Positions 53,427 to 61,841 of a DNA stretch of 64,000 nt are shown in pieces (positions within the stretch are counted from its first letter, which is position 1; the number at the start of each line of letters is the position of its first letter). Both the position numbers and the translations under genes were made by a program. Origin of the DNA: JAVBLD01 sp031553705 (GTDB lineage Bacteria > Bacteroidota > Bacteroidia > Bacteroidales > Marinifilaceae); contig JAVBLD010000001.1 of NCBI GenBank assembly GCA_031553705.1, forward strand, positions 99,643 through 163,642, given 5' to 3'. The notes below the pieces were generated by a model. It had not been told where the DNA came from, searched no databases, and saw only the letters and a program-made list of their open reading frames with translations.

Positions 53427-53497
53427 TGTCCTATGGTGTAATGGCAGCACAACAGATTCTGGTCCTGTTTGTCTATGTTCGAATCATAGTAGGACAA
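53427..53497 (+). tRNA. tRNA-Gln (anticodon CTG)
   Basis: Acceptor TGTCCTA/TAGGACA is fully paired, D arm GTGT...GCAC, T arm CTATG-TTCGAAT-CATAG, discriminator A. The anticodon loop TTCTGGT gives CTG. The anticodon stem ACAGA/CCTGT has one A-C mismatch at the loop-closing pair (31-39). 3' CCA is not encoded. Confidence 0.88.
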
Positions 53498-53500
53498 CAA

Positions 53501-53529
53501 AAAAACCGGTTTTAAAACCGGTTTTTTTT
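53501..53529 (+). terminator. tRNA-Gln terminator
   Basis: AAAAACCGGTTTT / AAAACCGGTTTTT repeat-palindrome followed by eight T; it starts four bases past the tRNA. Confidence 0.82.
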
Positions 53530-53549
53530 ATGGAGTTATAATCATCGAA

Positions 53550-54380
53550 TTATTTTACTCTTTTAAGTAGCTCGTTTATACGTTGTTTCATAAACTGGTC
53601 ATTAGCTGTCGTCGCCAAGTGCTGAGCAAGATCCGTATATTTTTTGGCCACATCTTTAAAACCGCATTTATCGGAAATCAATGCATAGTTACATATCGCA
53701 TCGAAATCCTTTTTTGACTCTACTGTCTTTCCGGCCCACAACTGAATCACTTTCAGGCGGGGAATATCGTCCATAATTTCCAATGCACCGGCTGTGATCT
53801 CTTTGATCATTTTACGGTTCTCCGGAAAATAACGAAAAAGCTTACGGGCTTTATAAAAATAATTTTCCGCATCCTTCTTGACCCTCAACTCTTTTATATT
53901 AAAATAGTCGTAAACCACATCATAATGCTCATAACCGGTCTCCTTTATTTTCTGTAACTGAATATTATAATCATCTTTGTTCTGGTTATAATACTTCTCC
54001 AGATGGTTCACCAAAACATTATCCAATTTCTGAAAAACATCATCCTTAGAATAGTGCTGTATAAACTTGTCCTTATGATCAAAGACATATCTTATCTGAG
54101 GCGCGTCAATGTCGTGTACATAATCCCGGACAATAGCCCAGTTATAATCTTTAAAATAGTCATCTTCTTTCTGAGTCTTAAAATAACTGTTGATTACCTC
54201 CTGGCCTGATTGACCCCGTTTATCCAGTTCTTTCAATAATTTAACGGCCACTTGCCGGTCTGCCGGATTTTGTTCAAAAGTTTTCACCAGATTATCCAGC
54301 ATCTCAGAGTCCTTTTCTTCCGAAAAAACAGCTGTGATGCTACATAAAATAATCCCTACCGTAAATAAAATTTTGTACAT
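53550..54380 (-). CDS. exported alpha-helical protein of unknown function
   Basis: 276 residues with a signal peptide (YKILFTVGIILCSITAVFS). The mature part is all-helical and charged (QNPADRQVAVKLLKELDKRG, YYNQNKDDYNIQLQKIKETG, NYALISDKCGFKDVAKKYTD), with a pattern reminiscent of TPR-like helix pairs but no consensus repeat. Not recognised; probably a periplasmic scaffold or chaperone-like protein (inference). Convergent with the tRNA-Gln terminator. Confidence 0.75.
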   Translation of the reverse strand: MYKILFTVGIILCSITAVFSEEKDSEMLDNLVKTFEQNPADRQVAVKLLKELDKRGQSGQEVINSYFKTQKEDDYFKDYNWAIVRDYVHDIDAPQIRYVFDHKDKFIQHYSKDDVFQKLDNVLVNHLEKYYNQNKDDYNIQLQKIKETGYEHYDVVYDYFNIKELRVKKDAENYFYKARKLFRYFPENRKMIKEITAGALEIMDDIPRLKVIQLWAGKTVESKKDFDAICNYALISDKCGFKDVAKKYTDLAQHLATTANDQFMKQRINELLKRVK

Positions 54381-54797
54381 ATATTTTTTCTAATTTATTA
54401 GTTTTGTCTTTCTACGCATAAAACACCTAAAAGGTCAAAAAGGGTGATCAAAAAAATGTTTTTAACTTATGGTTTAACAATATTTATATATTCCACGAAT
54501 AAAATGTTACTTTTAGAACCCTTTCTCGTAAAAAATATTACTGAAAACCTTTCCATAATTTCATACTGTTTGCAGAGTGTTAAAAAAATGAAATAATCCA
54601 TTGTTTTTTAAAGCACAATATGAAAACATGATTACAATACGCAAAAAGTAATATTTATAACACTTGCTGAAGCGGATAAATAGCACTGGATATTTATTAC
54701 ACCATCCACACTAAAACACTGTATATAAGCATTATAATTATATATTAAAAAAGGTTGTAACTATATATAATTCAAATTTAAACCTTAACTTTGGCCT
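54381..54797. other. AT-rich intergenic region with a -7 element at its right end
   Basis: No gene seen. TAACTTTG (54786-54793) ends four bases before the radical SAM gene's ATG, the same spacing as at 19511-19523, suggesting a leaderless or nearly leaderless transcript. No -33 at the usual distance. Confidence 0.4.
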
Positions 54798-56054
54798 ATG
54801 AACGCATCCATTTTTGATAAATTAAAAACTCTCGCGGAAGCGGCGAAATACGATGTCTCATGTGCTTCAAGCGGCACATCCCGGAAAAATCCCGATAAAT
54901 CATTAGGGTCGGCTTCCGGATGGGGTATATGTCATAGCTTCACGGAAGACGGCCGTTGTGTTTCGCTGCTTAAAATCATGTTGACCAACCATTGTATATA
55001 TGATTGCGCTTATTGTATCAACCGGCGTAGCAACAACATCCCACGGGCAACATTCAGCGTTTCCGAATTGATCGAACTGACCATTGAGTTTTACAGGCGC
55101 AACTACATTGAAGGACTGTTTTTAAGCTCCGGAGTCGTACGAAATGCCGATTACACAATGGAACGACTGGTAAAGGTAGCTAAAGATCTGCGGGAAATTC
55201 ACCGCTATAATGGATATATTCATCTGAAAGTTATTCCCGGTACCAGCCCCGAGCTGACGGCCGAAGCCGGACGCTATGCCGACCGCCTGAGTGTGAATAT
55301 TGAGATACCGACAGAACAGAGCCTGAAATTCCTGGCGCCCGAAAAAGATTACCCGAGTGTATTTCAACCGATGCATTTCATTCAACAAGGTATTCTTGAA
55401 GGTAAAGAGCATAAGCAGAAATTCCGCCATGCTCCCCGTTATGCACCGGCAGGACAAAGCACGCAAATGGTGGTGGGCGCAACACCCGAGGACGATAAGC
55501 AGATCCTGCATTTGGCTTCGGACTTATATCAACGCCCGGCAATGAAAAGGGTCTACTACTCGGGATATATCCCGGTCAACAGCCACGACTCCCGTTTACC
55601 AGTAATCTCCTCTCCTCTCGCCGTACGTGAGAATAGGCTTTACCAGGCCGATTGGCTGATGCGTTTTTACCAATTCAATGTAGATGAAATTACAGAAAAT
55701 CCTTTTTTAGACCTTGACATCGATCCTAAATTGGCCTATGCGCTCCGACATCCTGAAATATTCCCGATAGATGTGAATAAGGCAGACTACGAAATGATAT
55801 TAAGAATTCCCGGCATCGGTGTCAAATCAGCAAGCCTGATCATAACCTCCCGACGCTACGGGCGCCTGAATACCGAACATTTACGGAAAATGGGAGTGGT
55901 ACTAAAGCGGGCAAAATACTTTATCACCTGCCATGAACTTCCCGCTTTTACCGTACACGAAGCCCGTCCGGAATACCTGAGAAGAATATTATCCGAAAAA
56001 ACGTCTAAAAAAAATAGTAACGACAAACAATTGAAAATAGAATTCCCGGAATAA
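54798..56054 (+). CDS. putative DNA modification/repair radical SAM protein (TIGR03916 type)
   Basis: 418 residues. Radical SAM cluster cysteines C66, C70, C73 in MLTNHCIYDCAYCINRRSNN, with three more cysteines before them (C22, C45, C54) that are candidates for a second site. The partial TIM barrel continues with GLFLSSGVVRNADYTMERLV and HLKVIPGTSPE. A C-terminal helix-hairpin-helix (DVNKADYEMILRIPGIGVKS, about 315-340) suggests DNA binding. The family is known to sit beside the TIGR03915 protein, as here (38-base gap), sometimes with a uracil-DNA glycosylase domain. The reaction is unknown. Confidence 0.9.
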   Translation: MNASIFDKLKTLAEAAKYDVSCASSGTSRKNPDKSLGSASGWGICHSFTEDGRCVSLLKIMLTNHCIYDCAYCINRRSNNIPRATFSVSELIELTIEFYRRNYIEGLFLSSGVVRNADYTMERLVKVAKDLREIHRYNGYIHLKVIPGTSPELTAEAGRYADRLSVNIEIPTEQSLKFLAPEKDYPSVFQPMHFIQQGILEGKEHKQKFRHAPRYAPAGQSTQMVVGATPEDDKQILHLASDLYQRPAMKRVYYSGYIPVNSHDSRLPVISSPLAVRENRLYQADWLMRFYQFNVDEITENPFLDLDIDPKLAYALRHPEIFPIDVNKADYEMILRIPGIGVKSASLIITSRRYGRLNTEHLRKMGVVLKRAKYFITCHELPAFTVHEARPEYLRRILSEKTSKKNSNDKQLKIEFPE

Positions 56055-56092
56055 TAAAGGAAACTGGTGTTCCGGGATTCGTGGATAAGCCT

Positions 56093-56851
56093 ATGCTTTA
56101 CTTTATATATGACCATACATTTGAAGGATTATTGACCTGCGTCTTCGAAGCTTTCAGCCGAAAACAATTCCCGGAACAAATTTTACACGAAGATAAACCG
56201 GCACTCTTTGTCGAGAAATACGAAATCGTCACCGATCCGGAAAAAGCCGACCGTGTACTAAAAGGGTTACGGAAAAAAATCTCGAAATCGGCTGTAGAGA
56301 TGCTTTCCGCTTGTTGGCTTTCCGAACTTGACGAAGTCGAAATGTTGATATTTAATTACATCCGAAAAGCGGTAACGGCAGATAAAAGTATTGAAATGAA
56401 TTTTGCAGATCCAGATGTGTTGGAACTATCGAAAATATATAGAAAAGTGATGCGCGAAACTGAAAGAATGAGACAGTTCGTCCGCTTTCAAAAAACAGCT
56501 GACGGGATCTTTTTTGCCTGTATCGCCCCCCAATACAATGTACTACCCTGTACCATAGCTTTTTTTGAAGACCGGTTCGCCGATCAGCAGTGGCTTATCT
56601 ATGACTCAAAACGGAAATATGCAATATATTATGATCTGAAGAAAGCGGAAATTGTCAGTTTTAACACTCCTCCCGTAGATCTCTGTACCGGGAAACTATC
56701 TGAGGAACAGACTAATGAAGATGAGATTGATTACCAGCAGCTCTGGAAAAACTATATTCAATCCACCACCATCAAAGAACGCCTCAATCTAAAATTACAA
56801 CGCCAACATATGCCGAAACGCTTCTGGAAATACCTTCCTGAAAAATGGTAA
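56093..56851 (+). CDS. TIGR03915/DUF4130-type protein linked to radical SAM
   Basis: 252 residues from the ATG at 56093 (MLYFIYDHTFEGLLTCVFEA); an in-frame GTG at 56081 is less likely. Family features: YDHTFEGLLTCVFEAF, SELDEVEMLIFNYIRKA, VMRETERMRQFVRFQKTADG, FFACIAPQYNVLP, RFADQQWLIYDSKRKYAIYY and a C-terminal RHMPKRFW-like QHMPKRFWKYLPEKW. In some bacteria this domain is fused to a uracil-DNA glycosylase-like domain; here no such domain is attached and none is nearby. Forms a two-gene unit with the radical SAM gene; probably acts on DNA (inference from family context). Confidence 0.9.
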   Translation: MLYFIYDHTFEGLLTCVFEAFSRKQFPEQILHEDKPALFVEKYEIVTDPEKADRVLKGLRKKISKSAVEMLSACWLSELDEVEMLIFNYIRKAVTADKSIEMNFADPDVLELSKIYRKVMRETERMRQFVRFQKTADGIFFACIAPQYNVLPCTIAFFEDRFADQQWLIYDSKRKYAIYYDLKKAEIVSFNTPPVDLCTGKLSEEQTNEDEIDYQQLWKNYIQSTTIKERLNLKLQRQHMPKRFWKYLPEKW

Positions 56852-56969
56852 TTGCCAAGTATAGATAACAAATCAACCCTCGAATACTACTGCCGGAAAT
56901 ATATTTTCAAAAAATGAGGTCAATATATTCTGTTTTCTGATATCCGGCATTGCTTCAACAATCTCTGTT

Positions 56970-59777
56970 TTAAAGCGGAAGAGTGAACCAGAAATGCGAA
57001 CCGATTCCTTTCCGAGACTCAACCCCTATTCTACCGCCGAGTTTATCGACGATACCTTTACATATCGATAAGCCGAGACCGGTACCGGGGATAAAATCAT
57101 TTAATTTGATAAAACGTCCGAATATGACTTTAACCTGTTTAGATGTCATACCAATACCTGTATCTTCGACAGAAAACTTGATTTCATTGCCTGTAAATTT
57201 ATAACTAAGCCATATATGCCCTTCGTTTGTAAATTTGATAGCATTGACAAGAAGATTCGAAAGAACCTGTGTCACTCGTTTCTGATCGCTTCGAATCAGA
57301 ATATCCGGTTCATTACTATTACGTAGAAAACGTAATGCAACCCCTTCCGGAACCTTGAGGGCAAGAGATTTGACCACCTGTTCGCACAGTTCGTCCACAT
57401 TAATGTCGCTCATCGAAATATCTACGGGTCCCGCTTCAATCTTTGAAAGGTCGAGGATATCCGAAATCAGGTTTAACAGTTGCTCATTGTTCTGTTTGAT
57501 AAGGGAGACATATTGCTCCTTCTCTTCCTTCTCTTCCGTTTCCAGCAACACGCCCGAAAAACCGACAATTGCATTAAGCGGAGTACGGATCTCATGGCTC
57601 ATATTAGCCAGAAAAGCCGATTTAAGGCGATCCGATTCCTCGGCCCTGGCTTTCGCCTCAATCAACCGCTGCTCCGTCATTTTCAGTTCGCTTATATTAT
57701 AGTTGATCCCTATGAATTGTACAACATTATTTGCCGGATCATACTCCGTGACATAACAGGTGGTCCGCAACCACTTCCATTTTTTGCCGTCACGTACCCT
57801 AAATTCGTATTTGAGTGATTTTCTCTTTCCGGCAATAGCTTCTTTAATGAAATGATCCATAACTTTTGCATCGCTGGGATAGATCAAATGTTTATAATAG
57901 TCGAAAGACATGATCGCATCGGCTTCTTTCTTCAATCCCATATTTTTATACCACTGATCCGAATTGAAGTAACTGTTTCTAAGCGGATTCCACCTAAAAA
58001 AACCTACCTCGGCAATTTCTGCAACAGAATTAAACGCAGATTCGAATTCTTGCAACCGCGCAGAGGTTTCATACATTTCAGTATTGTCGATTATGATCAG
58101 AAGATAGTTTTCCACTTGGCCGGCAGCATTATGAAGCACCGCACATTTAATAGTCAGATACTTTAGTTGGTCCATCGATTTTACGCCATAATACCGGCGA
58201 TTGACCTTCATAAAGTCGATATTGACATCGAACGTAACGTCCTTCCCCTGCTTAAGCAAGTTATACGCAAATTTTGGCAATGACGGATGGTCAAAAAGAT
58301 TCAATCCCAGTAAGACATCCTTGTTTTCAACACACTGTATGGCAACCTCCCGGTCATTCACCTCAATCATGAAGCCATCCTTATCGTATATCTCGATGCC
58401 TACAGGAAGGTGCATATATACTTTCTTAAACTTCTCTTCGCTTTGTTTCAAGGCCTCGGTAGCTTCCACCATTTCGGTCACATCAGTAGACAAAGCGACA
58501 ACATCTCCGCGTTGAGGAGAATATATTGTAACATTATAATAACGATCGTTATTTCTGAGCTGAGCCCTCGCTTCATATATCTCTCCTCGATATGCGACAT
58601 CGGCTAATATCTGCAGATCGAGTTTATGAACAAAGATAGGACCGATCTCCGAATGCATCATACCGACCAGTTGTTCGCGACTCTTGCCCAACATCTCGGT
58701 AAACTTGGTATTGACGTCCAGGTATTCATAATCCGTCACAATTCCGTCTTCACCCGAAATATCAATCCTCAACCTGAAATATCCCATCGGCATATTCTGG
58801 TACAACCGATGTAAAAATTCGCTGTTTTGAATAGCACGTTCTTCCGAACGACTAAGTGCGAGACTTACCCCCATTACATTTGTAATAGCCAGAAATGACT
58901 CTATATCGAGATAAGTCCACTTCTTCTCTTTACCTGATATATCTATCTTTATAAAACCCCATACATCTTGCTTCGAAACTAAAGGTGCAGCCATTGAAGA
59001 TTTAACTCTTTCCGGACTGGAGATGCCATATTCATTTTGATAATCTCCCGATCCCTCGTCTACATTGTCCCGAAAAACCGGCATCCGTCCCAACAGGCGG
59101 GATACCCATTCTTTCCTTGTCTTTAAATCTATCTCTTGTAAAGTATTTCTCAGCGGCATAATACCATTCGCCACTGCCTCATATACACAACTGAATATCT
59201 GCCTTTTATGGTCAAATGAAAAAATATAAGCATGATCCCCACTAAAATTTTCGAGGATCAGACCCAACATACTCTGTATGGCGACATTATTATTCGAATC
59301 GTCCAACAATCCCAGCAAAGTTTGGGTAACGGATTTCTGCCAACTTAACAACCGGTCTAGGCTTACCTGCGCAGAATCCATCCATTCCGGATCATCGCCT
59401 GTATGCTCCAGACATTGTAGTATCCCTTCTGTAATAATTTCTCCGGCTTTATTTACCTCCTGCTTACTAGCTCTGATATGCACTGGGATGTAACCGTTTG
59501 GAGTTTTTAATAAAAGTTTTCTATCATAACGACCTGAGTATAATGCAAGATCCCGTAAAGATTTTAGGATATCCTCCCGGGTACCGGGATATAATAACTC
59601 TATAAAAGTATCAAAAGTCAGTACCTCCGACTTAAGACCAAATAATTTCACTAAAAATGCAGAGATGATAAGCTCTCTTTTATTAATATTGGCACGCCAC
59701 AATCCTACCTTTGCCGTTTCCTGTAATATACTGAACGAACGCATGTTATCTATATCACTACTCATATATATCGTCAT
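56970..59777 (-). CDS. multi-PAS/GAF soluble sensor histidine kinase
   Basis: 935 residues, no transmembrane segment. Domains in order: PAS (about 10-125), GAF-like (150-310, EYGISSPERVKSSMAAPLVS), three PAS/PAC units (about 320-450, 460-575 and 590-710), HisKA with His728 in SAFLANMSHEIRTPLNAIVG, and HATPase_c (N-box LSNLLVNAIKFTNEGHI, DTGIGM, GTGLGLSICKGIVDKLGGRI). No receiver domain and no adjacent response regulator, so the partner is elsewhere. Signals are presumably cytosolic. An ATG four codons in is an equally possible start. Confidence 0.92.
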   Translation of the reverse strand: MTIYMSSDIDNMRSFSILQETAKVGLWRANINKRELIISAFLVKLFGLKSEVLTFDTFIELLYPGTREDILKSLRDLALYSGRYDRKLLLKTPNGYIPVHIRASKQEVNKAGEIITEGILQCLEHTGDDPEWMDSAQVSLDRLLSWQKSVTQTLLGLLDDSNNNVAIQSMLGLILENFSGDHAYIFSFDHKRQIFSCVYEAVANGIMPLRNTLQEIDLKTRKEWVSRLLGRMPVFRDNVDEGSGDYQNEYGISSPERVKSSMAAPLVSKQDVWGFIKIDISGKEKKWTYLDIESFLAITNVMGVSLALSRSEERAIQNSEFLHRLYQNMPMGYFRLRIDISGEDGIVTDYEYLDVNTKFTEMLGKSREQLVGMMHSEIGPIFVHKLDLQILADVAYRGEIYEARAQLRNNDRYYNVTIYSPQRGDVVALSTDVTEMVEATEALKQSEEKFKKVYMHLPVGIEIYDKDGFMIEVNDREVAIQCVENKDVLLGLNLFDHPSLPKFAYNLLKQGKDVTFDVNIDFMKVNRRYYGVKSMDQLKYLTIKCAVLHNAAGQVENYLLIIIDNTEMYETSARLQEFESAFNSVAEIAEVGFFRWNPLRNSYFNSDQWYKNMGLKKEADAIMSFDYYKHLIYPSDAKVMDHFIKEAIAGKRKSLKYEFRVRDGKKWKWLRTTCYVTEYDPANNVVQFIGINYNISELKMTEQRLIEAKARAEESDRLKSAFLANMSHEIRTPLNAIVGFSGVLLETEEKEEKEQYVSLIKQNNEQLLNLISDILDLSKIEAGPVDISMSDINVDELCEQVVKSLALKVPEGVALRFLRNSNEPDILIRSDQKRVTQVLSNLLVNAIKFTNEGHIWLSYKFTGNEIKFSVEDTGIGMTSKQVKVIFGRFIKLNDFIPGTGLGLSICKGIVDKLGGRIGVESRKGIGSHFWFTLPL

Positions 59778-60227
59778 CAGACTGTTTAATCTTCAGCGAG
59801 CAAAGGCCATTATAATTCTTTTAATTAAACGTAGCATATCAACAATTAGTGATGGATATAATGTTAAATATATAAAACAAGTACGAATAAATGCTCTCTG
59901 ACTCCCCCGTCAATTCTATTTTTTTTTCAATAGTGTCTACATTTTACTTGCCTATTATCACCATTTGCCGGACAGTTTTTATATCTGTAACATTAAATCT
60001 GATCGAAAATATTAATTGCTTATATTCAGTTAGTTAATTAACCATATTCATACCTATATACATATCAAAAACATAAAATACAGTTTTTGAAATGACTACT
60101 TGATAAAATTTAACAAACACTCGCATTGATAAAATCAAACAAAATCTTTATCTTTATAATATAGTCGTAAATAAAACTATCTTATGGCTAAACAAAATAC
60201 CAAATTAATGTTTAAAAAATCATAGAA
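59778..60227. other. AT-rich intergenic region with a 13-codon ORF at its end
   Basis: No gene recognised. An ORF MAKQNTKLMFKKS (60184-60225) ends two bases before the lipoprotein ATG and could couple translation, but it may be chance. Confidence 0.3.
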
Positions 60228-60701
60228 ATGAGAAAAAGAATATTTTTTATGATTAGCTTTAGCGTGGTTACTCTTTTGTTTTTAGCTAATTGTATCGGTA
60301 AAAAACAAAAGCAAAATAACCAGGAGAATGTGTCATCAGTCTTACAGGACACTGTATGGCTTACTGTTTACGAAGGAACGATTCCGTGTGCAGATTGCGC
60401 CGGCATCAAAACAACATTAACATTGAGTTGGAGTAAAAGTGACAAAGTCGAAAATACCTACATTTTAAAAGAAGAGTATATTGATAGAGATACTGTAATA
60501 TCATTAGGAAAATTTAATCCCGAACGAGGCTTCAAAGATGATAACGACGCCACTGTTATTGTTCTAAACTACGACAAACCGGCGAGCAAACAAAGATATT
60601 ATGTATACTTTAGCAACAATACAAAAGTCCTGCATGTACTAAATCCCGAGAAAAAACTTATTGAATCCGACTTGAACTATAAACTGGAGCAAACAAAATA
60701 A
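60228..60701 (+). CDS. NlpE-like copper/stress lipoprotein domain protein
   Basis: 157 residues. Lipoprotein signal with the lipobox cysteine in LLFLANCIGK. The mature domain is NlpE N-terminal-like: WLTVYEGTIPCADCAGIKTT with the CxxC typical of this family, then a small beta barrel (LKEEYIDRDTVISLGKF, RYYVYFSNNTKVLHVL). NlpE homologues report envelope or copper stress through lipoprotein transport. E. coli NlpE has an extra C-terminal domain that is absent here. Monocistronic. Confidence 0.88.
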   Translation: MRKRIFFMISFSVVTLLFLANCIGKKQKQNNQENVSSVLQDTVWLTVYEGTIPCADCAGIKTTLTLSWSKSDKVENTYILKEEYIDRDTVISLGKFNPERGFKDDNDATVIVLNYDKPASKQRYYVYFSNNTKVLHVLNPEKKLIESDLNYKLEQTK

Positions 60702-60854
60702 ACAATAACACATTGTAACTAACGTTGACTCCGTGTATATTCCGTGCGTTTTTGAATAAATATACCAAAATATTTAAGTTTATTTGAAATAAAAGGGTAT
60801 TTAAAACTTAAAAAGAGGCTAGATATTAAGTCTAACCTCTTGATTTTTCAGTAG

Positions 60855-60928
60855 TCGGGGCGACAGGATTTGAACCTGCGACAACACGCCCCCCAGACGT
60901 GTACTCTACCGGGCTGAGCTACGCCCCG
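60855..60928 (-). tRNA. tRNA-Pro (anticodon GGG)
   Basis: Reverse-strand cloverleaf: acceptor CGGGGCG/CGCCCCG, D arm with AGCTCAGCCCGGTAGAGT, anticodon arm CACGT-CTGGGGG-GCGTG giving GGG, T arm GCAGG-TTCAAAT-CCTGT, discriminator A. CCA not encoded. Confidence 0.93.
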
Positions 60929-60940
60929 AAAAAAGCAGTG

Positions 60941-60972
60941 CAAATATAGGCGTTATATTTTGTTTTTACAAC
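60941..60972 (-). promoter_or_regulatory. tRNA-Pro promoter
   Basis: On the reverse strand TATATTTG (60948 to 60941) with GTTG 20 bases upstream (60972 to 60969). The tRNA begins 12 bases downstream. Confidence 0.65.
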
Positions 60973-61160
60973 CGAAGCATTGAAATTATTAAAAATTTAG
61001 AATGGTTAATTGATCGAAAATTCTTACCTTGTACATGAATTATTAGGGTGACTGATGGCAAGTAACAAGGGGTAGGATGCTTTAATTGAAAACGAAGATG
61101 AGAATGGTTGCTCCGATTTGGATAGAGAGTATGTTGTTTAATATAATTAAATGATTGGTT

Positions 61161-61796
61161 ATGAGAAAGATTTTGTTATTTTTTCTATGTGCAATGTTTG
61201 TATCGAACTTAAGTGCGCAAGAACTGAAACCCATTCAGTTGAAAAAGCCGGATACCAAGAAAGGACTGCCGATTATGCAGACGTTGGAAAAACGTCAGTC
61301 TATCCGTGAGTATGCCGACAAGAAGTTAAGTGAACAAGATCTGTCTGATCTGTTATGGGCGGCTAATGGAATAAATCGTCCGGAATCGGGTAAACGTACT
61401 GCTCCGTCAGCAATGAATGTACAAGAGGTGGATGTGTATGTTTGTCTGCCTGATGGCGCTTATTTGTATGATGCCAAAGCAAATATGTTAAAGCCGGTCG
61501 TAAAGGGTGATTTGCGTCCGATGGTGGCCGGACCGCAGGCTGGAATTGCAAAAGCTCCGGTATGCTTGGTATTGGTGACGGATGTAGCTAAATATACAAA
61601 AAGAGGAGATCAGGTACTTACAATGGCGACAATAGACGTAGGAATTGTGTCGCAGAATATCTCTTTGTTCTGTGCCGGAACGGGATTGGCAACCGTACCG
61701 AGAGCTTATATGGAAAAAGATAAACTGAAAGAGGCATTGAAAATAAAAGAGACTCAGCATATCCTGTTGAACCATCCGGTAGGATATCCAAAATAA
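61161..61796 (+). CDS. exported nitroreductase-family protein
   Basis: 211 residues from the ATG at 61161 (MRKILLFFLCAMFVSNLSAQ), a signal peptide; a TTG two codons upstream is not needed. SagB-type/nitroreductase FMN fold: RQSIREYADKKLSEQDLSDL, LLWAANGINRPESGKRTAPSA, YDAKANMLKPV, TMATIDVGIVSQNISLFCAGTG and ILLNHPVGYPK. Exported nitroreductases are common in Bacteroidota; the substrate is unknown. Convergent with the antiporter gene. Confidence 0.92.
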   Translation: MRKILLFFLCAMFVSNLSAQELKPIQLKKPDTKKGLPIMQTLEKRQSIREYADKKLSEQDLSDLLWAANGINRPESGKRTAPSAMNVQEVDVYVCLPDGAYLYDAKANMLKPVVKGDLRPMVAGPQAGIAKAPVCLVLVTDVAKYTKRGDQVLTMATIDVGIVSQNISLFCAGTGLATVPRAYMEKDKLKEALKIKETQHILLNHPVGYPK

Positions 61797-61801
61797 TCAA
61801 C

Positions 61802-61841
61802 TGAAAATGAGGAATCGGATGTACCGGATTCCTCATTTTCA
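61802..61841. terminator. bidirectional terminator overlapping the antiporter stop codon
   Basis: TGAAAATGAGGAATC (61802-61816) pairs perfectly with GATTCCTCATTTTCA (61827-61841). The last three bases of the right arm are the antiporter's stop codon on the reverse strand. Confidence 0.85.

Noticed and set aside
53427..53497. tRNA-Gln as a pseudo-tRNA because of the A-C pair closing the anticodon loop
   Set aside because: All other stems are complete, and a consensus promoter and strong terminator flank it.
56890..56949. TGCCGGA...TCCGGCA inverted repeat between the DUF4130-type and kinase genes as a terminator
   Set aside because: Only 7 bp with a loop of about 45 bases; too weak to call.
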